Assembly (NCBI RefSeq): GCF_000828575.1
Contig: NZ_AP011952.1
Location: 1,269,001-1,333,000 of the forward strand
Reading direction: 5' to 3'
DNA length: 64,000 bases
From: Methanothermobacter sp. CaT2
GTDB lineage: Archaea > Methanobacteriota > Methanobacteria > Methanobacteriales > Methanothermobacteraceae
A model generated the notes under the pieces. It was given only the letters and a program-made list of their open reading frames with translations. It had not been told where the DNA came from and searched no databases. The position numbers and the translations under genes were made by a program. Of this stretch, positions 49,121-58,947 are shown piece after piece. How positions within the stretch are numbered: position 1 is the stretch's first letter; each line of letters opens with the position of its first letter.

Positions 49121-49783
49121 ATGATCAGGATAGACCCCCACATACACAGCGTATATTCTGGTGATGCGAGGGGAACCCCCAGGGAGATCCTCAGGAGGGC
49201 CTCAGCCGTGGGTCTTGATGCGGTGGCAGTTGCAGACCACAACACAATGAAGGGATCAATAATCGCCCTCAAGGAGTCCCGGGGAATGGGCATAACCGTG
49301 GTACCCGCAATGGAGCTCAGCACATCTGCTGGACATATCGTTGCCCTTGGCATCCAGGAGGAGATCTCGAGGGGACTCACTCCGGTCGAGACCCTGGATG
49401 AGATACATGACCAGGATGGAGTCGCCATAATACCCCACCCCTTTGTGAGGTACCGGCAGGGACTCTTTGTGAATGAGCGTAACATCCGTGTTGACGCCAT
49501 CGAGACCCTGAACTCCAGGTACATCGTGGGCTACTCGAACTGGAGGGCCCGGAAGTTTGCAAGGAAAAGAGGCATACCAGAGATAGGTGCAAGTGACGCC
49601 CACTTTCTGGAGGCCGTTGGAAGCTCCTTCACCCTGGTTGACTCTGAGGGCGAGGCTGATGATATAGTCAGGGCTATCCTTAAGGGAAAAACAGAGCCAG
49701 CAGGAAGCAGGACACCACTCCCACTCATTGTGAGGGAGGTCATAAACAAGAAATTACTTGGAAGGATGAGGGATTATGTCTGA
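49121..49783 (+). CDS. PHP-domain metal-dependent phosphoesterase
   Basis: A 220-residue protein with the PHP motifs RIDPHIHSVYSGDARG, VADHNTMKGS, AIIPHPFV and GASDAHFLEAVG, which supply the three-metal site. Related proteins cleave phosphomonoesters (histidinol phosphate, nucleotides) or DNA 3' ends. The substrate is unknown. GGTGATGGG precedes the ATG. It follows the DUF1786 gene closely and may share its transcript. Confidence 0.88.
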   Translation: MIRIDPHIHSVYSGDARGTPREILRRASAVGLDAVAVADHNTMKGSIIALKESRGMGITVVPAMELSTSAGHIVALGIQEEISRGLTPVETLDEIHDQDGVAIIPHPFVRYRQGLFVNERNIRVDAIETLNSRYIVGYSNWRARKFARKRGIPEIGASDAHFLEAVGSSFTLVDSEGEADDIVRAILKGKTEPAGSRTPLPLIVREVINKKLLGRMRDYV

Positions 49784-49927
49784 TCCTGATAACTCTAATT
49801 GGGCAGCACACCTCATATTTGACCCTCCCAGTGGAATCTATTCTTCAATAGCGTATGCGGGCATGGCACGGTCATCAGATGCATTGCAGCCCTCGACAGA
49901 CATACCTCCTCAACATGGGGGAGTGAC

Positions 49928-50719
49928 ATGATATCTGAAATCATCGAGTTCCTTGAGAGCAACTTCTTTTACCTGCACCCTGGTTACACACCACTGAACA
50001 CGGTCGTATTCGGGATTGTACTCGGAATAGCTGTTCTGATAATACTCAGGATGTTCAGATGGCTTAAAAAGGATCCAGGCGAGCTACTTGTGCCCCTGCT
50101 TCCCTTCATATTCCTGGGCTCCGGTGCAAGGGCCCTTGTTGATAACGGGATATACCCGCTAACACACCTTCTGGTAACCCCGGGCATATACATCCTTGTG
50201 GGCCTTACAACCATAGCAACACTAATAGCCGCGGTTAAACTTGAGGAGACCCGTGGCTGGGATTACAGGAAACTTATATTTGCCACGGGCTCTGTCCTCG
50301 CTGCGCCCAACCTCATCAGCATACGTCACATAGATCCGGTACCCTTCCTCTCCGTCCTCGGAGTGTTCTCAGTTTTTTCAGCAGCATTTTACGCCCTGAG
50401 CTTGAGGTGGGAGTTCCTCCGGGGCAGGATGAACCTCCCTGTTATATATGCACACCTCTTCGATGCATCCTCAACCTACGTTGCCGTTGACTGGTACGGC
50501 TATATAGAGCAGCATGTGCTGCCATCAGCCCTAACAGGCCTCACGGGCACTGCCATGGTCATGTTTCCCCTGAAGATGGCGGTTATACTGACGGCCCTCT
50601 ATGCCATTGATAGATACGTTGAGTCCGATATGGATTCAGAGGCCCTCAAGCTTGTGATATTTATACTGGGCCTTGCCCCGGGTCTCAGAAATTTCCTGAG
50701 CCTGAGCATGGCGGTTTAA
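49928..50719 (+). CDS. DUF63 family integral membrane protein
   Basis: A 263-residue protein with about eight hydrophobic helices. Family hallmarks include GYTPLNTVVFGI (N-terminus), FIFLGSGARALVDNGIYP, and the late AHLFDASSTYVAVDWYGYIEQHVLP with conserved polar residues inside a membrane region. DUF63 is archaeal and uncharacterised; conserved H, D and E in the membrane suggest an enzyme. GGGGGAGTGAC precedes the ATG. Confidence 0.82.
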   Translation: MISEIIEFLESNFFYLHPGYTPLNTVVFGIVLGIAVLIILRMFRWLKKDPGELLVPLLPFIFLGSGARALVDNGIYPLTHLLVTPGIYILVGLTTIATLIAAVKLEETRGWDYRKLIFATGSVLAAPNLISIRHIDPVPFLSVLGVFSVFSAAFYALSLRWEFLRGRMNLPVIYAHLFDASSTYVAVDWYGYIEQHVLPSALTGLTGTAMVMFPLKMAVILTALYAIDRYVESDMDSEALKLVIFILGLAPGLRNFLSLSMAV

Positions 50720-50756
50720 TGGTTTTCTGTAAATTACCTGGCACCCGGGAACCCGG

Positions 50757-50789
50757 GTTATAACTTATAAGATATAACTTATAACATAC
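50757..50789. promoter_or_regulatory. TTATAACTT half-site cluster upstream of leuA
   Basis: GTTATAACTTATAAG followed by ATATAACTTATAAC gives several overlapping half-sites of the AAGTTATAACTT element, 75-105 bases before the leuA ATG and directly after a GC palindrome AACCCGGGTT. A likely regulatory site. Confidence 0.55.
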
Positions 50790-50861
50790 TGTGTGTAAAA
50801 GCTTTTAATTGTAGCCCACAGAAATTTAAGCAGATAAAATGCCAGACCACGGGGAATCAAG

Positions 50862-52379
50862 ATGTACATAGAAGAGGTTAAAGGAGAAATGAATCTCCCG
50901 GAGAATGTCAGGATATTTGACACAACACTGAGGGATGGTGAACAGACACCTGGAGTGGCCCTCACAGTGGAGGAAAAGACGGGTATAGCAAGGAAGCTCG
51001 ACGCCCTTGGAGTCGATACAATCGAGGCAGGGTTCCCTGCAGCATCTCCAGGTGAAATGAACTCCATAAGGAGAATAGTTGAACTCGGACTTGAAGCAAA
51101 TATCTGTGGTTTGGCAAGGGTGCTCCGTGAGGACATAGACGCGGCAATAGACTGTGGAGTTGATTACATACACACCTTCATAGGGACATCACCACTCCAC
51201 CGGGAATACAAGCTCAAAATGTCCCCTGATGAGATAATAGACAGGGCGGTCTTTGGAGTGGAATATGCGGCTGAACATGGCCTGAAGGTTGAGTTCTCTG
51301 CGGAGGATGCAACAAGGACTGAATTTGATTACCTGGTTGAGGTATACCGTGCAGCCGAGGATGCCGGTGCCGAGATCATAAACGTCCCGGATACCGTCGG
51401 GGTCATGATACCCCGGGCCATGAACCACCTGGTATCCCGGCTTAAGGAGGAACTCAGGGTACCCATAAGCGTGCACTGTCACAATGACTTCGGCCTGGCA
51501 GTCGCCAACTCCCTTGCAGCGGTGGAGGCCGGGGCATCACAGGTACATGCAACAGTGAATGGTCTCGGTGAAAGGGCAGGAAACGCTGCCCTTGAGGAGG
51601 TTGTAATGGCCCTCATAACCAGGTATGACCTCCCGGTGGATATAAGAACCGTGGAACTCGTCAACATCTCAGAATTCGTCTCAAAGATAACCGGTGTCAG
51701 GATGCCCCCCAACAAGGCCATAGTCGGTGAAAACGCCTTTGCACATGAAGCCGGCATACACGTGCATGGAGTCCTTGAAAAGGCTGAAACCTATGAACCA
51801 ATAACCCCTGAGATGGTGGGCCACAAGAGGAGGATAGTCCTTGGTAAACACACAGGAGCCAACGCCCTCAGATCAAAGCTCCAGGAATACGGAATAGAGA
51901 TGAAGGAGGAACAGTTCTGCACACTCTATGAACAGGTCAAGAGGCTTGGAGATAAGGGTAAGAGGATCACGGATGCTGATCTGAGGGCCATGGCCGTCAC
52001 CATCCTTGGAAAGGCCAGCAGGGAAATAGTGAAGCTGGAGGGCATAGCAGTCATGACAGGGGAGAGTGTGATGCCAACAGCCACAGTTAAGCTCAGAATC
52101 GGTGACGAGGTCAAGACAACATCCATGACAGGGGTTGGACCTGTAGATGCTGCAATAAACGCCATACAAAGCCTTGTAAGTGAAACAGCAGACATAGAAC
52201 TCGATGAATACAACATAGAGGCCATAACTGGTGGTACAAACGCACTTGCAGAGGTCTTCGTTGTCATGAGTGACGGGGAGGGTAACAAGGCCACAGGAAG
52301 GTCCACCAGGGAGGACATAGTCATGGCGAGTGTTGAGGCAGTACTGGACGCCATAAACAAGATTCTGAGCCTTAAATAG
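50862..52379 (+). CDS. leuA: 2-isopropylmalate synthase (archaeal LeuA family)
   Basis: A 505-residue protein: catalytic barrel with [16 protein letters not shown] and [17 protein letters not shown], and a C-terminal LeuA dimer domain (~375-505) for leucine feedback. It condenses acetyl-CoA with 2-oxoisovalerate. Paralogs make citramalate (CimA) or homocitrate (AksA); length and C-terminal domain favour LeuA or CimA over AksA, and memory of related genomes favours LeuA. An AT palindrome cluster lies in its promoter. The NifD-like gene starts just 8 bases after it. Confidence 0.85.
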
Positions 52380-52387
52380 AAAAGTGA

Positions 52388-53596
52388 TTGAGCTGGTATG
52401 ATATGGGGCCAGTTTCAACCTGCAAGCTCTTCGGTGCCGTGAGGGCGGTGACAGGCATAAAAAATGCAGTACCCCTCATCCATGGCCCCAGGGGATGCGC
52501 ATACCATATAGGCTATCTACTCACAGCCAGGGGCGGGCGGAGGATAGCTGTGGCATCAACAGAACTATCAGAATCAGACGTGGTCTTCGGAGCATCAGAG
52601 AAACTCAGGGACAGGATAATAGAGGTTGACAGGACACGAAAACCTGATATCATAGTAATTATGAGTTCCTGTGCAACCAGCATAATCGGAGAGGATATAG
52701 GGCGGGTTGCAGATGAGACCTCAGAACTCGTGGACGCGGAGCTCATAACCGTCAGTGCCGGTGGATTTGAATCCAGTCAGGGTGAGGGATATGAGGAGGT
52801 GATGATGGCACTCATCCATAAATTCTGCTGGAGGATGGAGCCATCATCTAAGCCTTCAGTCAACATAATAGGTGAATTCAGGGGCGGAGCCGACCTCAGG
52901 GAGGTCAGGGAGTCCCTATCATTGATGGGGGTGGATGTGAACTGTGTCCTGACATCAGGATGCAGCATCAGGGACATGACCATGATCCCGGCGGGCCACC
53001 TCAACTGCTCCTTCTGTGATGTCTCGGGTATCGCCCCCTGCCGCTTCCTTGAGGAGAACTTCGGGACACCCTTCATCCACCACCCCATCCCCATAGGTTT
53101 TTCAAATTCACTCAGATTTTACAGGGAGGTTCTCGGGTATCTCAACCTCGATTATCCCATAAATGAGGAATTCTCAGCTTTTATCGAGGAGAGGGATCGA
53201 ATAAGGGCTGAACTTGAGGGTCTGAGGGTGGCGGTAGTTTCAGGACCAACAAGGGCCGTTGCACTCACAGAATTCATAACTGAACTGCGGATGAAGCCAG
53301 TTCTTGTATCAATGGATATGATAGGTGATTACACACTGGAAAACCTTAGAGGGGTGCCTGGATTGAGGTCAGAGATACTTGTCGGGGTCGATGTTTCTGA
53401 TATTGAGGAGGCCATCATCAGGACTGAACCCGAACTGATACTGGGAGGCCTTGCAGAGACCCGCATATCTGAGGTTTCAGGGGCACCCCTCATCGATGTT
53501 ATGCATGGATCCAGCCTCACAGCAGGTTTCAGGGGGGCTGTTAACCTTGGTGCTAGAATGTGCGGGGCTGTTTATGGGGATCATGATTGTTATTAA
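52388..53596 (+). CDS. Orphan nitrogenase-component-1-like protein (NifD/NifE/CfbD superfamily)
   Basis: A 402-residue protein with P-cluster-type cysteines C12 (MGPVSTCKLFGA), C37 (HGPRGCAYHIG) and C95 (MSSCATSIIGED), TELSESDVVFG, and further cysteines in LTSGCSIRDM and NCSFCDVSG. This is the NifD-like alpha fold. CfbD, the catalytic subunit of F430 precursor reductive cyclase, belongs to the same superfamily, but as I recall CfbD its N-terminus differs. No NifH-like or NifK-like gene is nearby. It may share the leuA transcript. The reaction is unknown: CfbD, cofactor maturation or a new reductase are open options. Confidence 0.7.
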   Translation: MSWYDMGPVSTCKLFGAVRAVTGIKNAVPLIHGPRGCAYHIGYLLTARGGRRIAVASTELSESDVVFGASEKLRDRIIEVDRTRKPDIIVIMSSCATSIIGEDIGRVADETSELVDAELITVSAGGFESSQGEGYEEVMMALIHKFCWRMEPSSKPSVNIIGEFRGGADLREVRESLSLMGVDVNCVLTSGCSIRDMTMIPAGHLNCSFCDVSGIAPCRFLEENFGTPFIHHPIPIGFSNSLRFYREVLGYLNLDYPINEEFSAFIEERDRIRAELEGLRVAVVSGPTRAVALTEFITELRMKPVLVSMDMIGDYTLENLRGVPGLRSEILVGVDVSDIEEAIIRTEPELILGGLAETRISEVSGAPLIDVMHGSSLTAGFRGAVNLGARMCGAVYGDHDCY

Positions 53597-53621
53597 ATTT
53601 TTCAGTTACCATATCACAAAG

Positions 53622-53630
53622 TTTATATAA
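53622..53630 (+). promoter_or_regulatory. TATA box of the alba gene
   Basis: TTTATATAA, preceded by CACAAAG as BRE-like sequence, 46-54 bases before the alba ATG, gives a leader of about 20-25 bases that contains GGAGGTTAAGTG. Confidence 0.65.
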
Positions 53631-53675
53631 TCTTGGGTTTCTATCTTTATTACAGACACTCTTGGAGGTTAAGTG

Positions 53676-53951
53676 ATGTCAGAGGAGAATGTAGTATACA
53701 TCGGAAACAAGCCTGTAATGAACTATGTTCTGGCCGTGGTTACTCAGATGAACGGTGGGACCAGTGAAGTGATCCTTAAAGCCCGTGGAAGAGCCATAAG
53801 CCGGGCTGTTGACGTTGCAGAGATTGTAAGGAACCGCTTCATACCAGACATACAGATAGAGAACATCGACATATGCACAGAGGAGATCATTGGTAACGAG
53901 GGAACCGCTACCAATGTTTCAGCAATAGAAATTCAGCTCCGAAAGGATTAA
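53676..53951 (+). CDS. alba: DNA/RNA-binding protein Alba
   Basis: A 91-residue protein: [43 protein letters not shown] and the C-terminal beta-hairpin with [11 protein letters not shown]. Alba coats archaeal DNA and RNA; the usual lysine of the acetylated loop ([10 protein letters not shown] in other species has K nearby) is not obvious here at [11 protein letters not shown], where K13 is conserved. GGAGGTTAAGTG precedes ATG 53676. Single-gene unit with its own terminator. Confidence 0.96.
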   Translation: MSEENVVYIGNKPVMNYVLAVVTQMNGGTSEVILKARGRAISRAVDVAEIVRNRFIPDIQIENIDICTEEIIGNEGTATNVSAIEIQLRKD

Positions 53952-53963
53952 AAATATAAAAGA

Positions 53964-53988
53964 TGGAAGCCACAGGTTTCCATTTTTT
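53964..53988 (+). terminator. Hairpin-T tract terminator after alba
   Basis: TGGAAGCC-ACA-GGTTTCCA forms an 8-bp stem (one G-T pair) followed by TTTTTT. It resembles a bacterial intrinsic terminator. Confidence 0.75.
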
Positions 53989-54060
53989 ATATTTTATTAT
54001 CAAAGGTTGCAGTGACCTCTGATTAATCATTTAAGGGTTTTTACGTGCAGTCAATTTTAA

Positions 54061-55002
54061 TTACTCTTTTTTAACCCAGAGGACCTGCTTTGGGCATGCT
54101 GAGAGGTCCCTGAATTTACTGTTGAGGAATTCAACCTTCATGATATCAATCCTTATGACATTCATATCAATGTTCAGATCCTTCACTGCATCCGGGTTGA
54201 GACCCCTCAGCTTATAAACATGTTCAGCATCCTTTCCATGGAGTATGCTGGCAGCACCCGTTATCTGCATCCCTGCAAGGTCGCTCATGGATGTGTAGTC
54301 CTCGTATACTGCAACTGAAACCCGTTCATTCTCGGGGAGACCTGCAAATTTCTCACCACCCTCACTGATTATGAGGAGGGAATCCCCATCATATATGTAC
54401 TCAAGGGGTGTGGCCCGTGGCTGTCCTCCATGGCAGGTTGCAAGGGTGCAGGTGTTGTGTGATCTGAGGAATTCGTCAATGAATCCACGGAGTTCACCCT
54501 CATCAATGGAGGTCATGAGGGAGTCACGGATGTCCCTCAGTTCAAGTGCAAATTCAGTGACCTCCCCTTTATCCAGGAGATCAACGTCACTCAACTCAAT
54601 ACCGGTGACCTCAGAGAACGCCTGGAGATCAGCAAGGTCCTCCTCTGAAAGTTCGCCGAGTTTCATACGTCCACCAAGCGCCCGGGAATATATGCTACCT
54701 CCGATAAGATCTTCAACTTCCTTAATGGCTCTCAGACCATCCTCTCTACTCAGGGAAACTGAGAAGAGTGCCACGGGTTTCTCCCTGAGCCATGGGTTTT
54801 CCCTTATAAAATCAGTTATTCGTGGGTGCATTCTCCCCCGGTAGACACCGGATCCAATTACAAAGAATTCAAAGTCCCTGAAGGGCTCCTGGAATTCAGG
54901 GACCCTGCAGCACCTCGATGGTCCAAGTATCATCCCGGTTTTAGATGCAACCTCCTCTGTGGACCCATAGGTGCTCTCATAGATTATGAGTGTCCTGAAC
55001 AT
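54061..55002 (-). CDS. Flavodoxin - pyridoxamine-phosphate-oxidase-like fusion
   Basis: A 313-residue protein. Residues ~1-150 are a flavodoxin of the HemG/menaquinone-type (TLIIYESTYGSTEEVASKTG, VIGSGVYRGRMHPRITDF). Residues ~170-290 resemble a split-barrel PNPOx-like FMN domain (LRSHNTCTLATCHGGQPRATPLEYIYDGDSLLIIS, VSVAVYEDYTSMSDLAGMQITG). A double flavin protein fits electron transfer or O2/F420-linked redox, but the reaction is unknown. It is the last gene of a minus-strand group and converges on alba. Confidence 0.8.
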   Translation of the reverse strand: MFRTLIIYESTYGSTEEVASKTGMILGPSRCCRVPEFQEPFRDFEFFVIGSGVYRGRMHPRITDFIRENPWLREKPVALFSVSLSREDGLRAIKEVEDLIGGSIYSRALGGRMKLGELSEEDLADLQAFSEVTGIELSDVDLLDKGEVTEFALELRDIRDSLMTSIDEGELRGFIDEFLRSHNTCTLATCHGGQPRATPLEYIYDGDSLLIISEGGEKFAGLPENERVSVAVYEDYTSMSDLAGMQITGAASILHGKDAEHVYKLRGLNPDAVKDLNIDMNVIRIDIMKVEFLNSKFRDLSACPKQVLWVKKE

Positions 55003-55037
55003 CGGATTATCCCCCTTTAAAAATTAAAATGGGTATT

Positions 55038-56249
55038 TTATCTTCTTCCTGCAACCTTCCTGAGTCCGATAACAGCTCCGGCGATTACAAGGATCACTGC
55101 AATGATGTAGTAGGCGAATACTGAGGTAGGAGCCTCCTTCTTCTTGGAGTCAAGGGCGTATATGTATCCGTTTTCGGTTGCAAAGTAGACTGTCTTGCCG
55201 TAGACCACTGGAGAGGAACTCACAGGTGAGCTGAAGAGGTAGTAGCCTGGGGAGTAGCTCCACTCCTCCCTGCCACTGTACTTGTTGAGGATGTAGAGTG
55301 TCCCGTCATCTGATCCCACCGCTATCATGTTCTCAAAGAGAGCCGGTGTTGAACGTACAGGGGCACCGGTATGGAATGACCATTTCAGGGCACCGGTCCT
55401 GGTGTCCAGGGATGTGATGTTCCCGTCATCGCATCCAATGAAGACACTGTTCTCCTCTGTGTCAACTGATGGGGAGGAATATACACGGTCGCCGAGGCTG
55501 TACTTCCAGATCACATTCCCATCTGACTCTGATAGGGCGTAGATGTTCCCGTCATCTGACCCCACATAGACTGTCCCATTCCAGAAGGCTGGTGAGGATC
55601 TTATGGCGTCCCCTGACGTGTAACTCCATACTTCGTTCCCGTCGGATTCTGAGAGGGCGTATACCTTACCATTGAATGAACCCACATATAAGGTGCCATT
55701 CACAGGGAGGGGTGATGATTTAACGGCGTCCCCGGTGTAGAACTCCCACTTCTTGGAGCCATCGTCTCTGTCCACAGCGTATACCCTGCAGTCATCAGAT
55801 CCAATATAGACGGTGTCCCCGCTCACTGCAGGTGATGATTCTATCCTGTTACCTGTTTTGAATTTCCATTCAAGGTCTCCGGTGTCTGTGTCTATTGCAT
55901 AGAGGTATCCATCCCAGGAACCCACAAATACGGTCCCATTTACAACCACCGGCGATGAGACGATGGCACCCTCTGTTTTGTAGCTCCAGACCACGGACCC
56001 GGTCTCAAGGTTCACTGCATAGAGCCTCCCATCAAGGGATCCTATGTAGGCCACCTTGTTGAATATGGCCGGGGATGACTTTATACCCCCAATGGAGAGG
56101 TACCATGTCTTTGCAGAGAAGTCGCTTGGCTCCTTTGCATAACCTGTGTGCTGTTCGTCTCCATGGAATACCGGCCAGTCAGCTGCTGATACAGGACTGA
56201 GGATCATCCCAAGGATTATGAGTGCCGCGATTAAACCTTTTCTCATCAT
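55038..56249 (-). CDS. Secreted PQQ-type beta-propeller protein with C-terminal anchor
   Basis: A ~403-residue protein: signal peptide (KGLIAALIILGMILSPVSAA), about eight repeats of the type (F/V)IGSxDGxLYAL(D/S)xxxGxxxWxY covering residues ~35-375, and a C-terminal membrane helix (AYYIIAVILVIAGAVIGL) with RKVAGRR. These PQQ-like propellers in archaea mostly serve as surface binding or scaffold proteins and seldom bind PQQ. GGTGATAGAA precedes ATG 56249; the downstream flavin gene is separate. Confidence 0.87.
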   Translation of the reverse strand: MMRKGLIAALIILGMILSPVSAADWPVFHGDEQHTGYAKEPSDFSAKTWYLSIGGIKSSPAIFNKVAYIGSLDGRLYAVNLETGSVVWSYKTEGAIVSSPVVVNGTVFVGSWDGYLYAIDTDTGDLEWKFKTGNRIESSPAVSGDTVYIGSDDCRVYAVDRDDGSKKWEFYTGDAVKSSPLPVNGTLYVGSFNGKVYALSESDGNEVWSYTSGDAIRSSPAFWNGTVYVGSDDGNIYALSESDGNVIWKYSLGDRVYSSPSVDTEENSVFIGCDDGNITSLDTRTGALKWSFHTGAPVRSTPALFENMIAVGSDDGTLYILNKYSGREEWSYSPGYYLFSSPVSSSPVVYGKTVYFATENGYIYALDSKKKEAPTSVFAYYIIAVILVIAGAVIGLRKVAGRR

Positions 56250-56276
56250 TTCTATCACCACATTAAACTAATTACA

Positions 56277-57428
56277 TTAAATGTCCCTGTTGAAACGGGT
56301 AACACCCATCGCAAAGAACAGGAGGGTGAATCCACCAAGCACAAGGAGGTTAACCATTATGTCCCCAGCACCGGCGCCCTTTAGCATGACTGCCCGGAGG
56401 GCATTGTTGGCATAGGTGAGGGGGACTACGTAGGCTATCTTCTGGAATATCCAGGGCATGGTCTCAATGGGGTAGAACACCCCTGATACGAACATCATGG
56501 GCATGGCGAAGGGCATGACCATCTGCATGTAGTCCTCCTGGGTCCCCACCCTGGCTGATATCATTATACCAAAGCCGACAAAGCAGAGGGCCGTCAGTAT
56601 CAGTAGCAGGACCGTCAGGAGCATGCTACCATTTATCTTGATACCGAAGAGAAGAATTGCAATGAAGAGCAGGAGAAGGGCCCTTCCACTTTCTATCACA
56701 AGCTTTGAGATTATCTTACCTCCCACAACTGTGGCTACACTTGTGGGGGTCATGAAGAGCCTTGCAAGCTCTCCCCTTTCCCGTTCACCCGCAATGGACT
56801 GACCCATTCCAAACATGCAGGAGAACATTATGGTCATGGCCAGTATGGCGGGCACAAGGAAGTCCATGTACTTGACGTCCCCGTAGATTCTGTCAATCTG
56901 GAGGTTTATGGTGCTGACCATGCTCTGGAAACCTGAACTTGGAGTTGAATTCTGTGCATTCATGGATGTGCCCTGCATCCTCTCCACAGCAAGCTGCCCG
57001 GATAGCTTGCTGAAGAGGGCCTGTGTTGCCGGTACAAGGGCCTGGCTTGCCAGCTGATCCGAGGAGTCAAGGTACATGACCACGGTGGGCTCCGATGATG
57101 TGAGGTTATCATAGTTAGGTGGCAGTATTATGGCTGCCTTGACCTCCCCGGCGTCCACCATATCCCTGGCGATCTCCGGGTCCTTCAGGATATCCTTTAT
57201 ATCATAGAGGCTCATGTTCCTCATGGCATCAACGGTCTGGTCTGTCACCGGACCGCTGCTCTGTTCCACTATAACCACGGGTATATTCTCAAGGGTACCG
57301 CCCATACCATAACCGAAGAGGGTTATCATCAGTATGGGGAACAGTATGATGGATATGAGGCGCGGTTTGTGCCTCCAGAGGACTATCAGGTCCTTCTTAA
57401 GCATCCACATAACCTTTTTCATTTCCAT
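56277..57428 (-). CDS. ABC-2 type exporter permease
   Basis: A 383-residue protein: one N-terminal helix, a large extracytoplasmic domain (~50-190), then five C-terminal helices with the ABC-2 signature region (GERERGELARLFMTPTSVATVVGGKII). Partner of the upstream ATPase. GGGAGGTAACCGTT precedes ATG 57428. The substrate is unknown (lipid, drug or glycan). Part of the PadR-controlled unit. Confidence 0.92.
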   Translation of the reverse strand: MEMKKVMWMLKKDLIVLWRHKPRLISIILFPILMITLFGYGMGGTLENIPVVIVEQSSGPVTDQTVDAMRNMSLYDIKDILKDPEIARDMVDAGEVKAAIILPPNYDNLTSSEPTVVMYLDSSDQLASQALVPATQALFSKLSGQLAVERMQGTSMNAQNSTPSSGFQSMVSTINLQIDRIYGDVKYMDFLVPAILAMTIMFSCMFGMGQSIAGERERGELARLFMTPTSVATVVGGKIISKLVIESGRALLLLFIAILLFGIKINGSMLLTVLLLILTALCFVGFGIMISARVGTQEDYMQMVMPFAMPMMFVSGVFYPIETMPWIFQKIAYVVPLTYANNALRAVMLKGAGAGDIMVNLLVLGGFTLLFFAMGVTRFNRDI

Positions 57429-57433
57429 AACGG

Positions 57434-58486
57434 TTACCTCCCTGTAACCTTCATAAATACGTCCTCGAGTGAGGGGTCCTTTGTTGAAATTGAGGTTATC
57501 CTGGCGTTGTTCCTTATAACAGCCGCCAGAACATCATTAACGGCAGTTTCGCATGTTTCATCGAGTTCAAGGATTATCCTTCCTGTATGGTGCTTCTTAA
57601 CGTCCAGTGTAACCGGTAGGGCTTCCAGTTCAGATAGTAGATCATCTGTGAGGTTCACAATGAGCATGCTTATCTCCTTACCGGCACATATCCTCTCTGA
57701 TTTCTTGATCTCCTGGATGGCCCTTCTCTCGGATTCAGGCGTCTCCTTGTCGATCCTGTCCAGTATCCCACCGATCTCCTTTGCTCTGAGGGATTCCTCC
57801 TCCTTTATCACTGTGTCCTTGAGCCCCTGTGGAGTGTCAAAGGCGGCAAGAACGCCCTGATTTATTATCCCCACGTAGTCACAGAGGAGTTCCACCTCGT
57901 ACATGTCGTGGGAGCAGAGTATGATGGTGTGACCGCTGCTGTTCAGTTCGTCTATGAGGTCCCAGAGCACCCGCTTGGTTGTCGGGTCCAGGCCGATTGT
58001 TGGTTCGTCCAGGAAGAGGATGTCTGGTTGATGTATGAGGCTTGCAACCAGTGACACCTTCTGCTGCTGGCCACCTGACATCTGCCCGACTGGCTTGTCT
58101 GCAGCGTATTTTATGTCCACAAGTTCCATGAGCTCCTCTATCCTTGATTCCTTCAGATCCTCGGGCATGCCATAGAAGTCTGCGCACATCTCCACGTTTT
58201 CCCTTGCTGTGAGGTCCTCGTATAGGCTTACCTTCTGGGGAACCATGCCTATCTGCTGCCGGACCTCATCGGGGTTTTTGAGTATATCATAACCTGCAAC
58301 CCTGGCGGTCCCTGAGCTTGGCGGGATGAGACATGTGAGCATCTTTATGGTTGTTGTCTTCCCGGCCCCGTTGGGCCCCAGGAAACCAAAGATGGAGTTC
58401 TTCTCTATCTTCATGTTCAGGCTGTCCACCGCCTTGAAGTCCCCGTAGACCTTTGTGAGATCGAAGGTTTCTATCGCATATTTCAT
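57434..58486 (-). CDS. ABC-2 exporter ATP-binding protein
   Basis: A 350-residue protein: Walker A GPNGAGKTTTIKML, Q-loop, signature MSGGQQQKVSLVASL, Walker B DILFLDEPTIGLDP, followed by a C-terminal ~120-residue DUF4162-like domain. DRA-family exporter ATPase. Its ATG overlaps the PadR stop (ATGA), and the permease follows in 5 bases, so the three genes form one operon. Confidence 0.95.
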   Translation of the reverse strand: MKYAIETFDLTKVYGDFKAVDSLNMKIEKNSIFGFLGPNGAGKTTTIKMLTCLIPPSSGTARVAGYDILKNPDEVRQQIGMVPQKVSLYEDLTARENVEMCADFYGMPEDLKESRIEELMELVDIKYAADKPVGQMSGGQQQKVSLVASLIHQPDILFLDEPTIGLDPTTKRVLWDLIDELNSSGHTIILCSHDMYEVELLCDYVGIINQGVLAAFDTPQGLKDTVIKEEESLRAKEIGGILDRIDKETPESERRAIQEIKKSERICAGKEISMLIVNLTDDLLSELEALPVTLDVKKHHTGRIILELDETCETAVNDVLAAVIRNNARITSISTKDPSLEDVFMKVTGR

Positions 58487-58908
58487 GTTTCATCCTCCCT
58501 TTCAGCGGGGAACATGTCATTCCAGAAGTCTTCCCATATCTTTGATACATGGTCCCTCATTATCTGCCGGATCCTCTCTATCGTCTTCTCACCGAGAGGG
58601 GTTATCTCATAGTATTTCACTCTTTTCTCACCGTGCATCTCCCAGCTGCCCTCTATCAGTCCCTTCCTTTCGAGGTCATGGAGTACCGGGTAGATTACGC
58701 TGGGTCCGGGCGGTTTTATGTTCTTGCAGTGCATGCCCTTGAATGAGTAGAATCTTTCAAGGCGTCGCATTATCTCGTAGCCATGTATTTTTTCCTTGCT
58801 TATCATCCAGAGGATCATTGTCTTTCCAAATCCTCTCATGAAGCTTTTTATTATCTTTTCATCGAATTCACCCCCCTCACCGGTGAGGGGACCTTCTTCT
58901 GCGCACAT
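58483..58908 (-). CDS. PadR-family transcriptional regulator
   Basis: A 141-residue protein with the PadR winged helix (LWMISKEKIHGYEIMRRLERFY, SVIYPVLHDLERKGLIEGSW, GEKRVKYYEITPLGEKTIER). Such regulators repress exporters and respond to their substrates. ATG 58908 follows GGAGATGACTC; the frame extends to 58980 without support. Upstream lie three GATATAT copies and an inverted ATATATC, likely its operator (autoregulation). Confidence 0.9.
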   Translation of the reverse strand: MCAEEGPLTGEGGEFDEKIIKSFMRGFGKTMILWMISKEKIHGYEIMRRLERFYSFKGMHCKNIKPPGPSVIYPVLHDLERKGLIEGSWEMHGEKRVKYYEITPLGEKTIERIRQIMRDHVSKIWEDFWNDMFPAEREDET

Positions 58909-58947
58909 AGAGTCATCTCCAGAGAAACTGATGTTTTCATACACACA

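Noticed and set aside
52388-53596. Functional nitrogenase NifD
   Set aside because: No nifH, nifK, nifE or nifN nearby; it stands alone after leuA.
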